The notes below the pieces were generated by a model. The model was not told the DNA's origin and did no database searches. It saw only the letters and a list, made by a program, of their open reading frames with translations. A stretch of DNA of 64,000 bases from Sphingomonas sp. (lineage in GTDB: Bacteria; Pseudomonadota; Alphaproteobacteria; Sphingomonadales; Sphingomonadaceae), in NCBI RefSeq assembly GCF_017304635.1, contig NZ_JAFKMA010000004.1, positions 307,105-371,104 of the forward strand, written 5' to 3'. Below, piece by piece: positions 26,291 through 36,405 of this stretch. Position numbers and translations under genes: made by a program. Numbering within the stretch: position 1 is the stretch's first letter; each line of letters begins with the position of its first letter.

Positions 26291-28699
26291 CTAATCCAGC
26301 CGCATCGCTTCCTGCGCCAGTGCTTCTGCCTCGACCAGCAGCGCGTCGTCGGCGAGGCCGGTCGCCACCTTCTCGCGCCCGATCAGCGTCAGCACCGGCA
26401 CGGCTAGCGGCGACACGCGGTCGAGGTCGACATGCACCATCGTGTCGGCGGCGCGATCGAGCAGGTCGGCGAGCCGCCCGACATCGGTCATTCGCGCGCG
26501 GGCATCGGCCCACGCGGCCTGGAGCAGCAGGTGGCCGGGCTCATACTTGCGTAGCACGTCGTAGATCAGGTCGGTCGAGAAGGTGACCTGCTTGCCCGTC
26601 TTGCGCTTGCCCGGATGCTGGCGCTCGACCAGCCCGCCGATCACCGCGACCTCGCGGAACGCGCGCTTGAGCAAGTGCGATTGCTGCACCCAGTCGACGA
26701 ACTCATGTTCGAGGATGTCGGCCGAAAACAACGCCGCCGGGTCGGTCACCTTTTCCAGACCGTAACAGGCGATCGCATAGTCGTTGGCGACGAAACCGAG
26801 CGGTTTCAGCCCCATCGTCTCCATCCTTCGCGTTACCAGCATGCCGAGCGACTGGTGCGCGTTCCACCCTTCGAAGCTGTAGGCGACCAAGTACTGCCGC
26901 CCCTCGCGCGGGAAGGTCTCGACCAGCAATTGCCCGGGTTCGGGCAGTTGCGAGCGAACCGATTGCACCTCCAGCCATTCGCGCACGTCGTCGGGGAAAC
27001 GCTGCCACTCCTGCGGATCGGCCAGGAATCGCCGCACGCGGTCGGCGAGGTTGGTCGACAGCGGCATTCGCGCCCCGCCATAGGTCGGGATCCGCGCCGG
27101 CCGCGTCGAGGCGCGCACCAACAGATCCTCGGTGTCGATGCGGATCACCTCGCAACTGATCCCCGCGAAGAAGAAGGTGTCGCCGGGGCTGAGCGTCGCG
27201 GCGAACCCTTCCTCGACCTTGCCCAGCAGCCGCCCGTTCTTGAACCGCACGTTGAGCATCGTCGCCTCGACGATGATCCCGGCGTTGAGACGGTGCTGCG
27301 TCACGAACCGCGGATGGCTGACACGCCAGGTGCCGTCCGGGTCTTCGGCCAACCGCTTGAATCGGTCGTACGCTTTCAGCGCATAGCCGCCGTCGCGGAT
27401 GAAGCCGAGCACGCGATCGAACGTTTCCGCATCGAGTGCCGAATAGGGCAGCGCCGACTGGATTTCGGGCAGCAGGTCGGCGGCGCGGAACGGCGCGGCG
27501 CACGCACACGCCATGATGTGCTGCGCCAGCACGTCGAGGCTGCCGGTGCGGAACGGATCACTGTCGAGCGCCCCCTCCTCGACCGCGTCGAGCGCGGCGC
27601 GCGCCTCCAGATATTCGAAGCGATTGCCGGGAACGAGGATCGCCTCCGACGATTCGTCGAGCCGGTGGTTGGCGCGACCGATCCGCTGCAACAGTCGCGA
27701 CGATCCCTTCGGCGCCCCCATCTGGATCACGCAATCGACGTCGCCCCAGTCGACACCCAGATCGAGGCTGGCGGTCGCGACCAGCGCGCGCAGTCGGCCG
27801 TCCGCCATCGCCCCCTCGACCTTGCGCCGCGCTTCCTTCGAGAGACTGCCATGGTGGATGCCGATCGGCAGCGACATCGCGTTCGCCTTCCAGAGGTCCT
27901 GGAAGATCAGTTCGGCGAGGCTGCGCGTGTTGCAGAAGACGATCGTCGTGCGATGCGTCTCGATCTCCGCCATCACCTGCTCGGCGGCATAGCGGCCCGA
28001 ATGGCCCGACCACGGCACGCGACCCTCAGGCAACAGGATGGCGATGTTGGGATCGGCGCCGGGCTCGCCCAGCACCAGCTCGACCGCATCGATGTCGCCG
28101 TCGGGCGCGACCCAGGCGCGATAGGCGTCGGGGTCCGCGACCGTCGCCGACAAGGCGACGCGGCGAAGGTCCGGTGCGATCCGCTGCAACCGTGCCATGC
28201 ATAGGCTGAGCAGGTCGCCGCGCTTGCCCGTGGCGAAGGCGTGAACTTCGTCGACCACGATCCGCTTGAGCCCGGCGAACAACAGGAAACTGTCGGGATA
28301 ACTTAGCAGCAGCGACAGCGATTCGGGCGTGATCAGCAGGATGTTGGGCGGCTTGACTCGCTGCCGCGCCTTGCGATCGCTCGGCGTGTCGCCGGTGCGG
28401 GTCTCGACCCGGATGTCGAGACCCATCTGCTCGATCGGCGTCAGCAGGTTGCGCTGGACGTCGACCGCCAGCGCCTTGAGCGGCGAGACGTAGAGCGTGT
28501 GGAGAACGTCGGTCGGCGTCTCGATCAGCTCGGCGAGCGTCGGCAGGAACCCTGCGAGCGTCTTCCCCGCGCCCGTTGCCGCGACCAGCAGCGCATGTCG
28601 CCCCCCACGCGCCGCCGCCAGCATCTCCAATTGATGCCGCCGCGGCCGCCACCCGCGCGCGGCGAACCAATCGGTCAAGGGCTGAGGAAGGTCGATCAC
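26291..28699 (-). CDS. Ligase-associated DEXH-box helicase (Lhr-Core type)
   Basis: 802 aa. 3'-5' ATP-dependent DNA/RNA helicase of the ligase-associated repair set (TIGR04121). Walker A AATGAGKTLAGF (40-51), DEVH box (150-153), SALSATVAD-like motif III (VALSATVADP), motif VI QRIGRANHR (in LLQRIGRANHRLDESS). The C-terminal Lhr-core winged-helix and beta-barrel region follows, with no large C-terminal extension. Diverges from the exonuclease gene with 35 bp between the two starts, so both should be expressed from one promoter region. Confidence 0.92.
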   Translation of the reverse strand: MIDLPQPLTDWFAARGWRPRRHQLEMLAAARGGRHALLVAATGAGKTLAGFLPTLAELIETPTDVLHTLYVSPLKALAVDVQRNLLTPIEQMGLDIRVETRTGDTPSDRKARQRVKPPNILLITPESLSLLLSYPDSFLLFAGLKRIVVDEVHAFATGKRGDLLSLCMARLQRIAPDLRRVALSATVADPDAYRAWVAPDGDIDAVELVLGEPGADPNIAILLPEGRVPWSGHSGRYAAEQVMAEIETHRTTIVFCNTRSLAELIFQDLWKANAMSLPIGIHHGSLSKEARRKVEGAMADGRLRALVATASLDLGVDWGDVDCVIQMGAPKGSSRLLQRIGRANHRLDESSEAILVPGNRFEYLEARAALDAVEEGALDSDPFRTGSLDVLAQHIMACACAAPFRAADLLPEIQSALPYSALDAETFDRVLGFIRDGGYALKAYDRFKRLAEDPDGTWRVSHPRFVTQHRLNAGIIVEATMLNVRFKNGRLLGKVEEGFAATLSPGDTFFFAGISCEVIRIDTEDLLVRASTRPARIPTYGGARMPLSTNLADRVRRFLADPQEWQRFPDDVREWLEVQSVRSQLPEPGQLLVETFPREGRQYLVAYSFEGWNAHQSLGMLVTRRMETMGLKPLGFVANDYAIACYGLEKVTDPAALFSADILEHEFVDWVQQSHLLKRAFREVAVIGGLVERQHPGKRKTGKQVTFSTDLIYDVLRKYEPGHLLLQAAWADARARMTDVGRLADLLDRAADTMVHVDLDRVSPLAVPVLTLIGREKVATGLADDALLVEAEALAQEAMRLD

Positions 28700-28734
28700 T
28701 GGGAACTCAAAAGCATCCCATCCATATAGGATGC

Positions 28735-29733
28735 ATGGCCAAGCTCGGCGACTGGATCGATCCCAAGCCTCAGGGCATCTACGTCAAGCCGGCCGATGCG
28801 TGGATCGACCCGTCGGTCCCGTCCCCTCGCGCCCTCGTCACGCACGGCCATGCCGATCATGCCCGCGGCGGGCACCAGGCGGTGTGGGCGACGCCCGAGA
28901 CGCTGGCGATCATGGCGACACGTTATGGTCCGCAGACCGGCATCCCGGTCGATTATGGCGAGATCATCGACCTGAACGGCATCGAGGTCAGCTTCGTGCC
29001 TGCCGGCCACGTGCTCGGCTCGGCGCAGATCGTGCTCCGCCATCGCGGCGAGACCGTCGTCGTGTCGGGTGACTACAAGCGCCGCCCCGACCCGACCTGC
29101 GCGCGGTTCGAGCCGGTCAAATGCGACATCTTCGTCACCGAAGCGACTTTCGGCCTTCCCGTGTTCCGCCATCCGGAAACGCATGACGAGATGGACAAAT
29201 TGCTCGCGACTCTCCGCGCCAATCCGGAGCGGTGCGTGGTCGTCGGCGCCTATGCGCTTGGCAAGGCGCAACGCGTGATCCGCGAACTGCGCGACATGGG
29301 GTTCGACGATCCGATCTACATCCACGGCGCGTTGCAGCGACTGTGCGACCTGTATGTCGAGCTCGGCGTCGACCTGGGCGAGCTTCGCCCCGCAACCGGC
29401 GTCGCCAAGGCCGAACTGCAAGGCCGGATCGTCATATGCCCGCCCAGCGCGCTGAACGATCGCTGGTCGCGCCGCTTGCCTGACCCGATCACCGCGATGG
29501 CATCGGGGTGGATGCGCGTCCGCCAGCGCGCGCGGCAGAAACTGGTCGAACTCCCGCTGATCCTCTCCGACCACGCCGACTGGGACGAACTGACCGAAAC
29601 CCTGCTCGAGATCGCGCCGAAGGAGGTGTGGGTGACGCACGGCCGCGAGGAAGCGCTGATCCACTGGTGCATGACGCGCCAGATCAAGGCGCGCGCGTTG
29701 GCGCTGGTCGGGTACGAGGACGAAGACGACTGA
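28735..29733 (+). CDS. Ligase-associated metallo-beta-lactamase-fold exonuclease
   Basis: 332 aa. MBL/beta-CASP-like nuclease of the ligase-associated set (TIGR04122). Metal motif VTHGHADHARGG (H37, H39, D41, H42), then VPAGHVLGSAQI, SGDYKRRPDP and a C-terminal LSDHADWDELTE and WVTHGREEALI. Related enzymes are manganese-dependent DNA exonucleases. ATG 28735 is chosen, with an out-of-frame ATG 4 bp earlier. Divergent from the helicase by 35 bp. Confidence 0.92.
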   Translation: MAKLGDWIDPKPQGIYVKPADAWIDPSVPSPRALVTHGHADHARGGHQAVWATPETLAIMATRYGPQTGIPVDYGEIIDLNGIEVSFVPAGHVLGSAQIVLRHRGETVVVSGDYKRRPDPTCARFEPVKCDIFVTEATFGLPVFRHPETHDEMDKLLATLRANPERCVVVGAYALGKAQRVIRELRDMGFDDPIYIHGALQRLCDLYVELGVDLGELRPATGVAKAELQGRIVICPPSALNDRWSRRLPDPITAMASGWMRVRQRARQKLVELPLILSDHADWDELTETLLEIAPKEVWVTHGREEALIHWCMTRQIKARALALVGYEDEDD

Positions 29734-29738
29734 TTTCC

Positions 29739-29755
29739 GGCACTTGCCAAGTGCC
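29739..29755 (+). repeat. Hairpin after the exonuclease gene
   Basis: GGCACTT-GCC-AAGTGCC is a perfect 7-bp stem 5 bp past the exonuclease stop. No T-run follows, so it is a weak terminator candidate ahead of the S10 peptidase gene. Confidence 0.4.
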
Positions 29756-29810
29756 CTGCTTGGCCGCATCGATAGCGACAACGTCTTTGTCCCAATCGAA
29801 AGGCCTGCCG

Positions 29811-31478
29811 ATGCGGTTCGCTCACTCCCTTGCCATGTTACTGCTGGCCGCAACCGCCATGCCGGCGGTCGCACAGGACTCGCCGTCGTCCGGCGGCGGC
29901 AAGGGGTCGGACAAGAGCGTCACCCAGACCAACGCCGACAAGGTCAAGGCCGAAGCTGAGGCCGCTTACGCGAACGCGCCGGTCGTCGAGCAGGAAGTGA
30001 AGAGCCGGGGCTCGGTCGCGATCGACGGGCGCGCCTATCCCTACACGGCGACCGCGGGCACGCTGACGCTGCGCGATATCGAGGGCAAGCCGACCGCGAG
30101 CATGTTCTACACCGCCTATACGCTCGACGGCATGCGGCCGGGGACGAAGCGGCCGGTGACTTTTTTCTACAATGGCGGGCCGGGCAGCCCGACCTTCTGG
30201 CTGCGCATGGGATCGTTCGGGCCGGTCCGGCTGAAGACCGCCAATCCCGAATTCATCAAGCCGGCCCCCTACGATGTCGGCCCCAATCCGGACTCGCTGC
30301 TCGACAGGACCGATATGGTATTCCTGGACGCGATCGGTACCGGCTATTCGCGGCCGCTCGGCGACATGAAGCCGGGGCAATTCTACGGCGTCGACGAGGA
30401 TGCCGATGCGTTCGCCAAGGCGATCCTGCGCTACGTGTCCAAATATGGACGGTGGAACAGCCCGAAATTCCTGTTCGGCGAGAGCTACGGCACGCTGCGG
30501 TCGGGGGCGCTCGCATACCAGTTGCAGGATCGCGGGATGGCGCTGAACGGCGTCGTGCTGTTGTCCTCGATCATGAACTACGGATATCGCCAGCCCGGCC
30601 TCGACGAAGTCTACATCAATTATCTGCCGAGCTTCGCGGCAACGGCCTGGTACCATAATCGCCTCGCCAACCGTCCGGCAGATGTCGCGACCGTCGTTGC
30701 CCAGGCGCGTGCCTTCGCGGCGGGCCCCTACGCCACCGCGCTCGCCAAGGGTCAGTCGATCAGCGAAGCCGAGGAGGACGCGGTCGCCAGCCAGATGAGC
30801 CAGTTGATCGGGCTCAGCCCGGAATTCATCAAACGCGCCAACCTGCGCATCGATCTGCCGCGGTTCCAGAAGGAACTGCTGCGCGACCGTCGCCAGACGA
30901 TCGGCCGCTTCGACGCGCGCTACACCGGCGTGGACACCGACGCCGCCGGCGACAGCCCGGAGACCGATGCGTCGTCCGATGCCATCTCCGGCGCGTTCAT
31001 CGCGTCGTTCAACGACTATGTGACGACGACGTTGGGCTACAAGACCGACCTGCCCTATCGCCTGTCGGCACGTGACGCCGCCGGGTGGGACTGGAACTGG
31101 AAGCACCGCGCTCCGGTGCGCGGATTCGGCGGTCAGCAGAACAATCCCAATACTGCCGTCGATCTCGGCGCGGCGATGCGCGCGAACCCGTATCTCAAGG
31201 TACTGTCGCTCAACGGCTATTACGACATGGCGACGCCGTTCTTCGGCACCGAAAACGATCTCGGCCACATGATGCTGGAGCGTAACCAGCAGCCCAATCT
31301 GAGCTTTCGCTATTACCCCGCCGGGCATATGGTCTATCTGAATCCCGACGCGCTGCACCAGATGCGGACCGATCTCGATCGCTGGTACGACGAAGCGGTG
31401 AGCGAGGCGCGCAGCGCGACTCCGCCCACGCCGCCGTCGCTCGGCAGCGGTCGTCAGGACAGCAGGACGCCGAACTGA
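29811..31478 (+). CDS. Secreted S10 serine carboxypeptidase family protein
   Basis: 555 aa with a signal peptide (FAHSLAMLLLAATAMPAVAQ). Alpha/beta-hydrolase peptidase S10 features: oxyanion region FFYNGGPGSPTFWLRMGSFG, nucleophile in FGESYGTLR, an aspartate in LSLNGYYDMATPF and the histidine in YPAGHMVYL. Predicted to act on peptide C-termini in the periplasm or outside the cell. It is longer than the minimal family because of a charged N-terminal segment (SSGGGKGSDKSVTQTNADKVKAE). Stands alone between the exonuclease and msrA (convergent). Confidence 0.9.
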   Translation: MRFAHSLAMLLLAATAMPAVAQDSPSSGGGKGSDKSVTQTNADKVKAEAEAAYANAPVVEQEVKSRGSVAIDGRAYPYTATAGTLTLRDIEGKPTASMFYTAYTLDGMRPGTKRPVTFFYNGGPGSPTFWLRMGSFGPVRLKTANPEFIKPAPYDVGPNPDSLLDRTDMVFLDAIGTGYSRPLGDMKPGQFYGVDEDADAFAKAILRYVSKYGRWNSPKFLFGESYGTLRSGALAYQLQDRGMALNGVVLLSSIMNYGYRQPGLDEVYINYLPSFAATAWYHNRLANRPADVATVVAQARAFAAGPYATALAKGQSISEAEEDAVASQMSQLIGLSPEFIKRANLRIDLPRFQKELLRDRRQTIGRFDARYTGVDTDAAGDSPETDASSDAISGAFIASFNDYVTTTLGYKTDLPYRLSARDAAGWDWNWKHRAPVRGFGGQQNNPNTAVDLGAAMRANPYLKVLSLNGYYDMATPFFGTENDLGHMMLERNQQPNLSFRYYPAGHMVYLNPDALHQMRTDLDRWYDEAVSEARSATPPTPPSLGSGRQDSRTPN

Positions 31479-31499
31479 CGGGTCGTGTTCGTTCGATTA

Positions 31500-31529
31500 A
31501 CGCCGCGTCGCCTTCGTTCGGCGCGGCGT
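31500..31529. terminator. Shared hairpin between convergent S10 peptidase and msrA
   Basis: ACGCCGCG (31500-31507) and CGCGGCGT (31522-31529) form a perfect 8-bp stem around a 14-nt loop in the 66-bp gap between the convergent genes. No T-run is present on either side, so termination is likely but inefficient or Rho-assisted (inference). Confidence 0.45.
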
Positions 31530-31544
31530 CCTGGCGATCTGCCG

Positions 31545-32213
31545 TCAGCTCGCGAGTTGCGGGAAGGCGGCCTTGAACGCGGCGACCTTCGGCTTGTCCC
31601 AGTGCACGATGTACGGGTGGTTGGGGTTCTTGTCGTAGAAGTTCTGGTGATACGCCTCGGCCGGGTAGAAGCGGCCCGTCTCCAGCTTGGTCACGATCGG
31701 ACGCGGGAATGACCTCGCCGCGCTCAATTGCGCGATGTATGCGGCCGCGACCGCGCGTTGCGCCGGATTCTGCGGGAAGATCGCCGAGCGGTAGCTGGGG
31801 CCGGTGTCGGGGCCCTGGCGGTTGAGCTGGGTCGGATCGTGCGCGATCGAGAAATAGACGCGGAGCAACGTGCCGTAGCTTACCCGTTTCGGATCGTAGG
31901 TGATGCGGACCGCCTCGGCATGGCCGGTCGTCTCGGTCGAGACGCGGTCGTAGGTGGCATCGCCCGCACCACCCCCGGCATAGCCCGCGGTCACGTTGGT
32001 GACGCCCTTCACCCGCTCGAACACGGCCTCCATCCCCCAGAAGCAGCCGCCGGCGAATACGGCGACATGGGGCTGGTCGGCGGCGGGGACATCGTGCGCG
32101 GGCGCGGCGATCGGCACCGCGCGTTCGGCCGCGGCGGGGGCGCTCGATACCAGGAAGGCGCCAACGGCCAAGGTCGCGGCGGCGGCAGTCAGGGGAACGG
32201 CGAACTTGCTCAT
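31545..32213 (-). CDS. msrA: Exported peptide methionine sulfoxide reductase MsrA
   Basis: 222 aa. Reduces methionine-S-sulfoxide in proteins. The active-site motif AGGCFWGMEAVFERVKGV is intact, followed by GYAGG, TGHAEAVRITYDP and YRSAIF. The N-terminus carries a signal sequence (TAAAATLAVGAFLVSSAPAAAE), so it should work in the periplasm rather than the cytosol. C-terminal AYHQNFYDKNPNHPYIVHWDKPKV is typical. No MsrB is adjacent. Confidence 0.93.
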   Translation of the reverse strand: MSKFAVPLTAAAATLAVGAFLVSSAPAAAERAVPIAAPAHDVPAADQPHVAVFAGGCFWGMEAVFERVKGVTNVTAGYAGGGAGDATYDRVSTETTGHAEAVRITYDPKRVSYGTLLRVYFSIAHDPTQLNRQGPDTGPSYRSAIFPQNPAQRAVAAAYIAQLSAARSFPRPIVTKLETGRFYPAEAYHQNFYDKNPNHPYIVHWDKPKVAAFKAAFPQLAS

Positions 32214-32282
32214 GATCTCAGCCTCTTCGATGCTCGCGCACGATATAGGAACGCGAGCGGCGAGGCCAAGGATGCGGGGTAA

Positions 32283-32429
32283 TCAGCGGGCGGCGGTGAT
32301 CGCGATCGGGCTGGCAGCGGGCACCACCGGCTCGGCGGTCGCCGGATGCAGCGCGAGCACGCCGACGCCACCGGCGACGAAGCCGCCGAGGAAACGCCAC
32401 AGGGTGGCGGACTTGATAAGATGTTTCAT
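32283..32429 (-). CDS. Small membrane or exported peptide, 48 aa
   Basis: Too short for a default ORF scan but well formed: MKHLIKSATLWRFLGGFVAG opens a basic N-terminus and one hydrophobic segment (FLGGFVAGGVGVLALHPATA) followed by a short Ala/Pro tail. The sequence AAGAAGGGACCGACCG precedes the ATG, giving a good ribosome-binding site. It lies 69 bp upstream of msrA on the same strand and may be co-transcribed. Could be a small inner-membrane protein or an exported peptide; no family recognised. Confidence 0.5.
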   Translation of the reverse strand: MKHLIKSATLWRFLGGFVAGGVGVLALHPATAEPVVPAASPIAITAAR

Positions 32430-32549
32430 CGGTCGGTCCCTTCTTCCGGCCGCGAGGTGGCGAATTCGACCCTCGCTTCAACCATCAAGAAGTGAACAAT
32501 AGGTTTCCGGAACTGAACGCGCCGTGGCGAGGACGTTAATCTTGGGTTC

Positions 32550-32626
32550 GGCACCGGCCCGCTCCCCCACCCGACCTCCCATATGATACTGCCGTGGGAG
32601 GTCGGGTGGGGGAGCGGGCCGGTGCC
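32550..32626. repeat. Long perfect palindrome, copy 1 (32-bp arms)
   Basis: Arms 32550-32581 and 32595-32626 are perfect reverse complements around a 13-nt loop. The arm begins GGCACCGGCCCGCTCCCCCA. It lies just past aspC on its 3' side (minus strand), after a small hairpin at 32631-32648. A second copy occurs at 53350-53427 with two compensatory base-pair changes. Confidence 0.85.
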
Positions 32627-32630
32627 GCCC

Positions 32631-32648
32631 GTTCGGCGTCAGCCGAAC
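32631..32648 (-). repeat. Short hairpin between aspC and long palindrome
   Basis: On the minus strand GTTCGGC-TGAC-GCCGAAC (7-bp perfect stem) starts 7 nt after the aspC stop and is followed by GGGC and then the long palindrome. The hisN 3' region has the same order. Confidence 0.6.
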
Positions 32649-32655
32649 CTAAGAG

Positions 32656-33882
<1,227 letters not shown>

Positions 33883-33888
33883 CTATAA

Positions 33889-35682
33889 TCAGGCCGGCTC
33901 CACCTTCGCAACCGCAACATGCGCGTGGATGAGACCGCGCAGGGCATTGCCGATCCAGAAACCGTCGGCGAGGTCGGCGCGCGTCAGCGGCGCCTCGACC
34001 GCGCGACCGTCCTCAATCAGCTCGGCGCGGAGCACGCCGGGAAGGAGACCGGCGGCCAGCGGTGGGGTCAGGAGCAGGCCGTCACGCTCGACGAACAGAT
34101 CGGTGAAGCTGCCCTCGGTCAGCATGCCGTCCGCCTCGAACAGCACTTCGAACGTGCCCGATTCGTGGCGGGCATCGTCGTAGAAGGCACGGTCGCTGGT
34201 CTTGTGACGCAGGCGGTAATCGGTGGATGCGACCGGCAACGGCGCGATCGCGACCTCGACTCGTTCGACCGGCGCCGGCATCGGCGCGACCTCGATCGCG
34301 ATCGCGCCCGACCGCGCGAGCAGCAACCGGATTCGCTTGGCCTCGCGCAGACGGAAAGTCGCCGCCTGCAATTCGTTGCGGGCATCGTGGCGGTCAAAGG
34401 CGAAGCCTAGCGCCAGTGCGCTCGCCTTCATCCGCGCAAGATGGCGTTCGAGGCGGAGGATGCCATCGATAGGGTCGAACGCCATCGTCTCGATCAGGTC
34501 GACGGTCGGCGCGCCGGCGGAGACGAAGGCGAGCTTGGCCAGTGCTTCGTCCCATTCTTCACTCTCGACCGAATCGGCGACGATGCCGCCCCCCGCGCCG
34601 ACCACTGCTTCGGTCTCGCCGTCGGCCATCGCCAAGGTGCGGATCGCGACGTTGAACATCGCATCTCCGTCCGCGTCGATCCGCCCGATAGCGCCAGTGT
34701 AGATGCCGCGCGGCGCGCTCGATGCCTCGATCTCGGCCAGCGCCTGAATCGCGCGGATCTTGGGGGCGCCGGTGATCGATCCGCAGGGGAACAGCGCCGC
34801 GATCACATCGACAGCGTCGCGTTTCGGGTCCAACGTCGCAGTGATCGTCGACGTCATGGTGTGGATCGTCGGATAGGTCTCGACCGCAAACAGCTTAGGC
34901 ACCGCGACACCGTGTGCGACCCGTGACACATCATTGCGGAGCAGGTCGACGATCATCAGGTTCTCGGCGCGCTGCTTGGCATCCTCGCGCAATTTCGCGG
35001 CGGCGGCGCGATCGGTATCGGGCGTCGCGCCACGACGCGCGGTGCCCTTCATCGGCCGGGCGGTCAGGCGATCGTCGTCGAGCGCGAAGAACAGTTCGGG
35101 CGACAGCGACAGCAGCCACTGCTCACCAGTCGCAACCACCGCGCCATAACCGGCCTGCGCCGTGGCGCGGAGCCGCGCGTAAGCGGCCAGCGGATCGCCC
35201 GCTATCGGTACCCGCGCGCGCCAGCTGAGGTTGGCCTGGTACAGGTCGCCCGCCTCGATCAGTGCCTTCGTTCGCGCAAAGCGATCGGCATAGGTCGCGC
35301 GATCGATATCGGGTCGCGGATCGCCGAGCCACGCGCCGGCCGGATCGGGGAGCAAGGCGGGCACGTCGGCCGGCGCGATCTCCTCGTAGTTTTCGAACAG
35401 CCCGAACCACAGCAACGGTAAATCGGGCGCGGGTAGGTCGCCAACCGCAGGCTCGAACGCCGCCGCGGCTTCATAGGCGAGATAGCCCGCCGCGTGCAGG
35501 CCGCGCTTGCCGGCAGCGCGCAGTCGTTCCAGCGCCGGCGCGACCTCGGCCACGTTCCGTGCCGCGATCACCTCGACCGGCCCCGGGTACAGCCGCGCCG
35601 GTGCTGCACCGGTCGCGCGGGCGTCGTCGAGCAGGACGAAGGGGCGGTCGCGAGCGATCACCAACCGGGCATGCCCCGCCAT
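33889..35682 (-). CDS. pabB: Aminodeoxychorismate synthase component I fused to aminodeoxychorismate lyase (PabB-PabC)
   Basis: 597 aa. The N-terminal 380 residues are an ADC synthase I (PabB): PMKGTARRG, ENLMIVDLLRNDVSRVA, FPCGSITGAPKIRAI and GAGGGIVADSVESEEWDE. The C-terminal 200 residues form a PLP fold-type IV lyase (PabC): FDPIDGILRLERHLARM and a lyase-like EADGMLTEGSFTDLFVERDG. Together they convert chorismate plus glutamine-derived ammonia to 4-aminobenzoate for folate. The glutaminase (PabA) is not in the window. The fusion is common in alphaproteobacteria. Confidence 0.93.
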   Translation of the reverse strand: MAGHARLVIARDRPFVLLDDARATGAAPARLYPGPVEVIAARNVAEVAPALERLRAAGKRGLHAAGYLAYEAAAAFEPAVGDLPAPDLPLLWFGLFENYEEIAPADVPALLPDPAGAWLGDPRPDIDRATYADRFARTKALIEAGDLYQANLSWRARVPIAGDPLAAYARLRATAQAGYGAVVATGEQWLLSLSPELFFALDDDRLTARPMKGTARRGATPDTDRAAAAKLREDAKQRAENLMIVDLLRNDVSRVAHGVAVPKLFAVETYPTIHTMTSTITATLDPKRDAVDVIAALFPCGSITGAPKIRAIQALAEIEASSAPRGIYTGAIGRIDADGDAMFNVAIRTLAMADGETEAVVGAGGGIVADSVESEEWDEALAKLAFVSAGAPTVDLIETMAFDPIDGILRLERHLARMKASALALGFAFDRHDARNELQAATFRLREAKRIRLLLARSGAIAIEVAPMPAPVERVEVAIAPLPVASTDYRLRHKTSDRAFYDDARHESGTFEVLFEADGMLTEGSFTDLFVERDGLLLTPPLAAGLLPGVLRAELIEDGRAVEAPLTRADLADGFWIGNALRGLIHAHVAVAKVEPA

Positions 35683-35735
35683 GGCGCGAGCCGCAAGCGC
35701 TTGCCGTGCCTCGCCTTCCCACGTACCGCCGCCGC

Positions 35736-36398
35736 ATGGCCGATCCAGCGACGCCGCTCCGCGCGGTCATCATCCCCGTCACCCCACTCCAGCAGAATTG
35801 CACCTTGCTGTGGTGCACCGCGACGATGCGCGGCGCGGTGGTCGATCCCGGCGGCGACGTGCCGCTCATCAAGTCGGCGATCGAGAAGCATGGTGTTACG
35901 GTCGAGAAGGTATTGATAACGCACGGCCATTTCGACCATGCGGCGGGCGCCGCGCAACTGGCCGAAGACCTCGGCGTCGCGATCGAGGGGCCGCACCCCG
36001 ATGATAATTGGCTGCTCGAAAAGCTCGACGAAGACGGCTTGCGGTACGGCGTGCCGGGGCGGTCGTTCGTGCCGGCGCGCTGGCTCGACCAGGGCGATGC
36101 GGTGACGGTAGGCGAGCTCAGCTTTGCGGTGCACCACGCGCCCGGCCACACGCCGGGGCATGTCGTGTTCCACCACGCGCCGTCGAAGCTGGCGATCGTC
36201 GGCGACGTGCTGTTCCAAGGATCGATCGGCCGGACCGATTTCCCGCGCGGCGATCACCAGCAACTGGTCAACTCGATCGTCACGCGGCTGTGGCCAATGG
36301 GCGACGATACCGTGTTCCTGCCCGGCCACGGCCAGCCGAGCACGTTCGGCCAGGAACGGGCGAGCAACCCGTTCGTCGCCGATTCGGTGCTGGCCTAG
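35736..36398 (+). CDS. MBL-fold metallohydrolase (glyoxalase II-like, YcbL type)
   Basis: 220 aa. Zinc motif ITHGHFDHAAGAAQL plus HAPGHTPGHVVFHH and FLPGHGQPSTFGQE give the full set of MBL ligands for a glyoxalase II-like or YcbL-type hydrolase. There is no extra C-terminal domain of GloB, so the substrate is uncertain. The ATG at 35736 is 53 bp from the divergent pabBC start. Confidence 0.88.
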   Translation: MADPATPLRAVIIPVTPLQQNCTLLWCTATMRGAVVDPGGDVPLIKSAIEKHGVTVEKVLITHGHFDHAAGAAQLAEDLGVAIEGPHPDDNWLLEKLDEDGLRYGVPGRSFVPARWLDQGDAVTVGELSFAVHHAPGHTPGHVVFHHAPSKLAIVGDVLFQGSIGRTDFPRGDHQQLVNSIVTRLWPMGDDTVFLPGHGQPSTFGQERASNPFVADSVLA

Positions 36399-36405
36399 AC
36401 GGGTC

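Noticed and set aside
26615-28204. 529-codon plus-strand ORF
   Set aside because: Antisense of the Lhr-type helicase; shadow frame.
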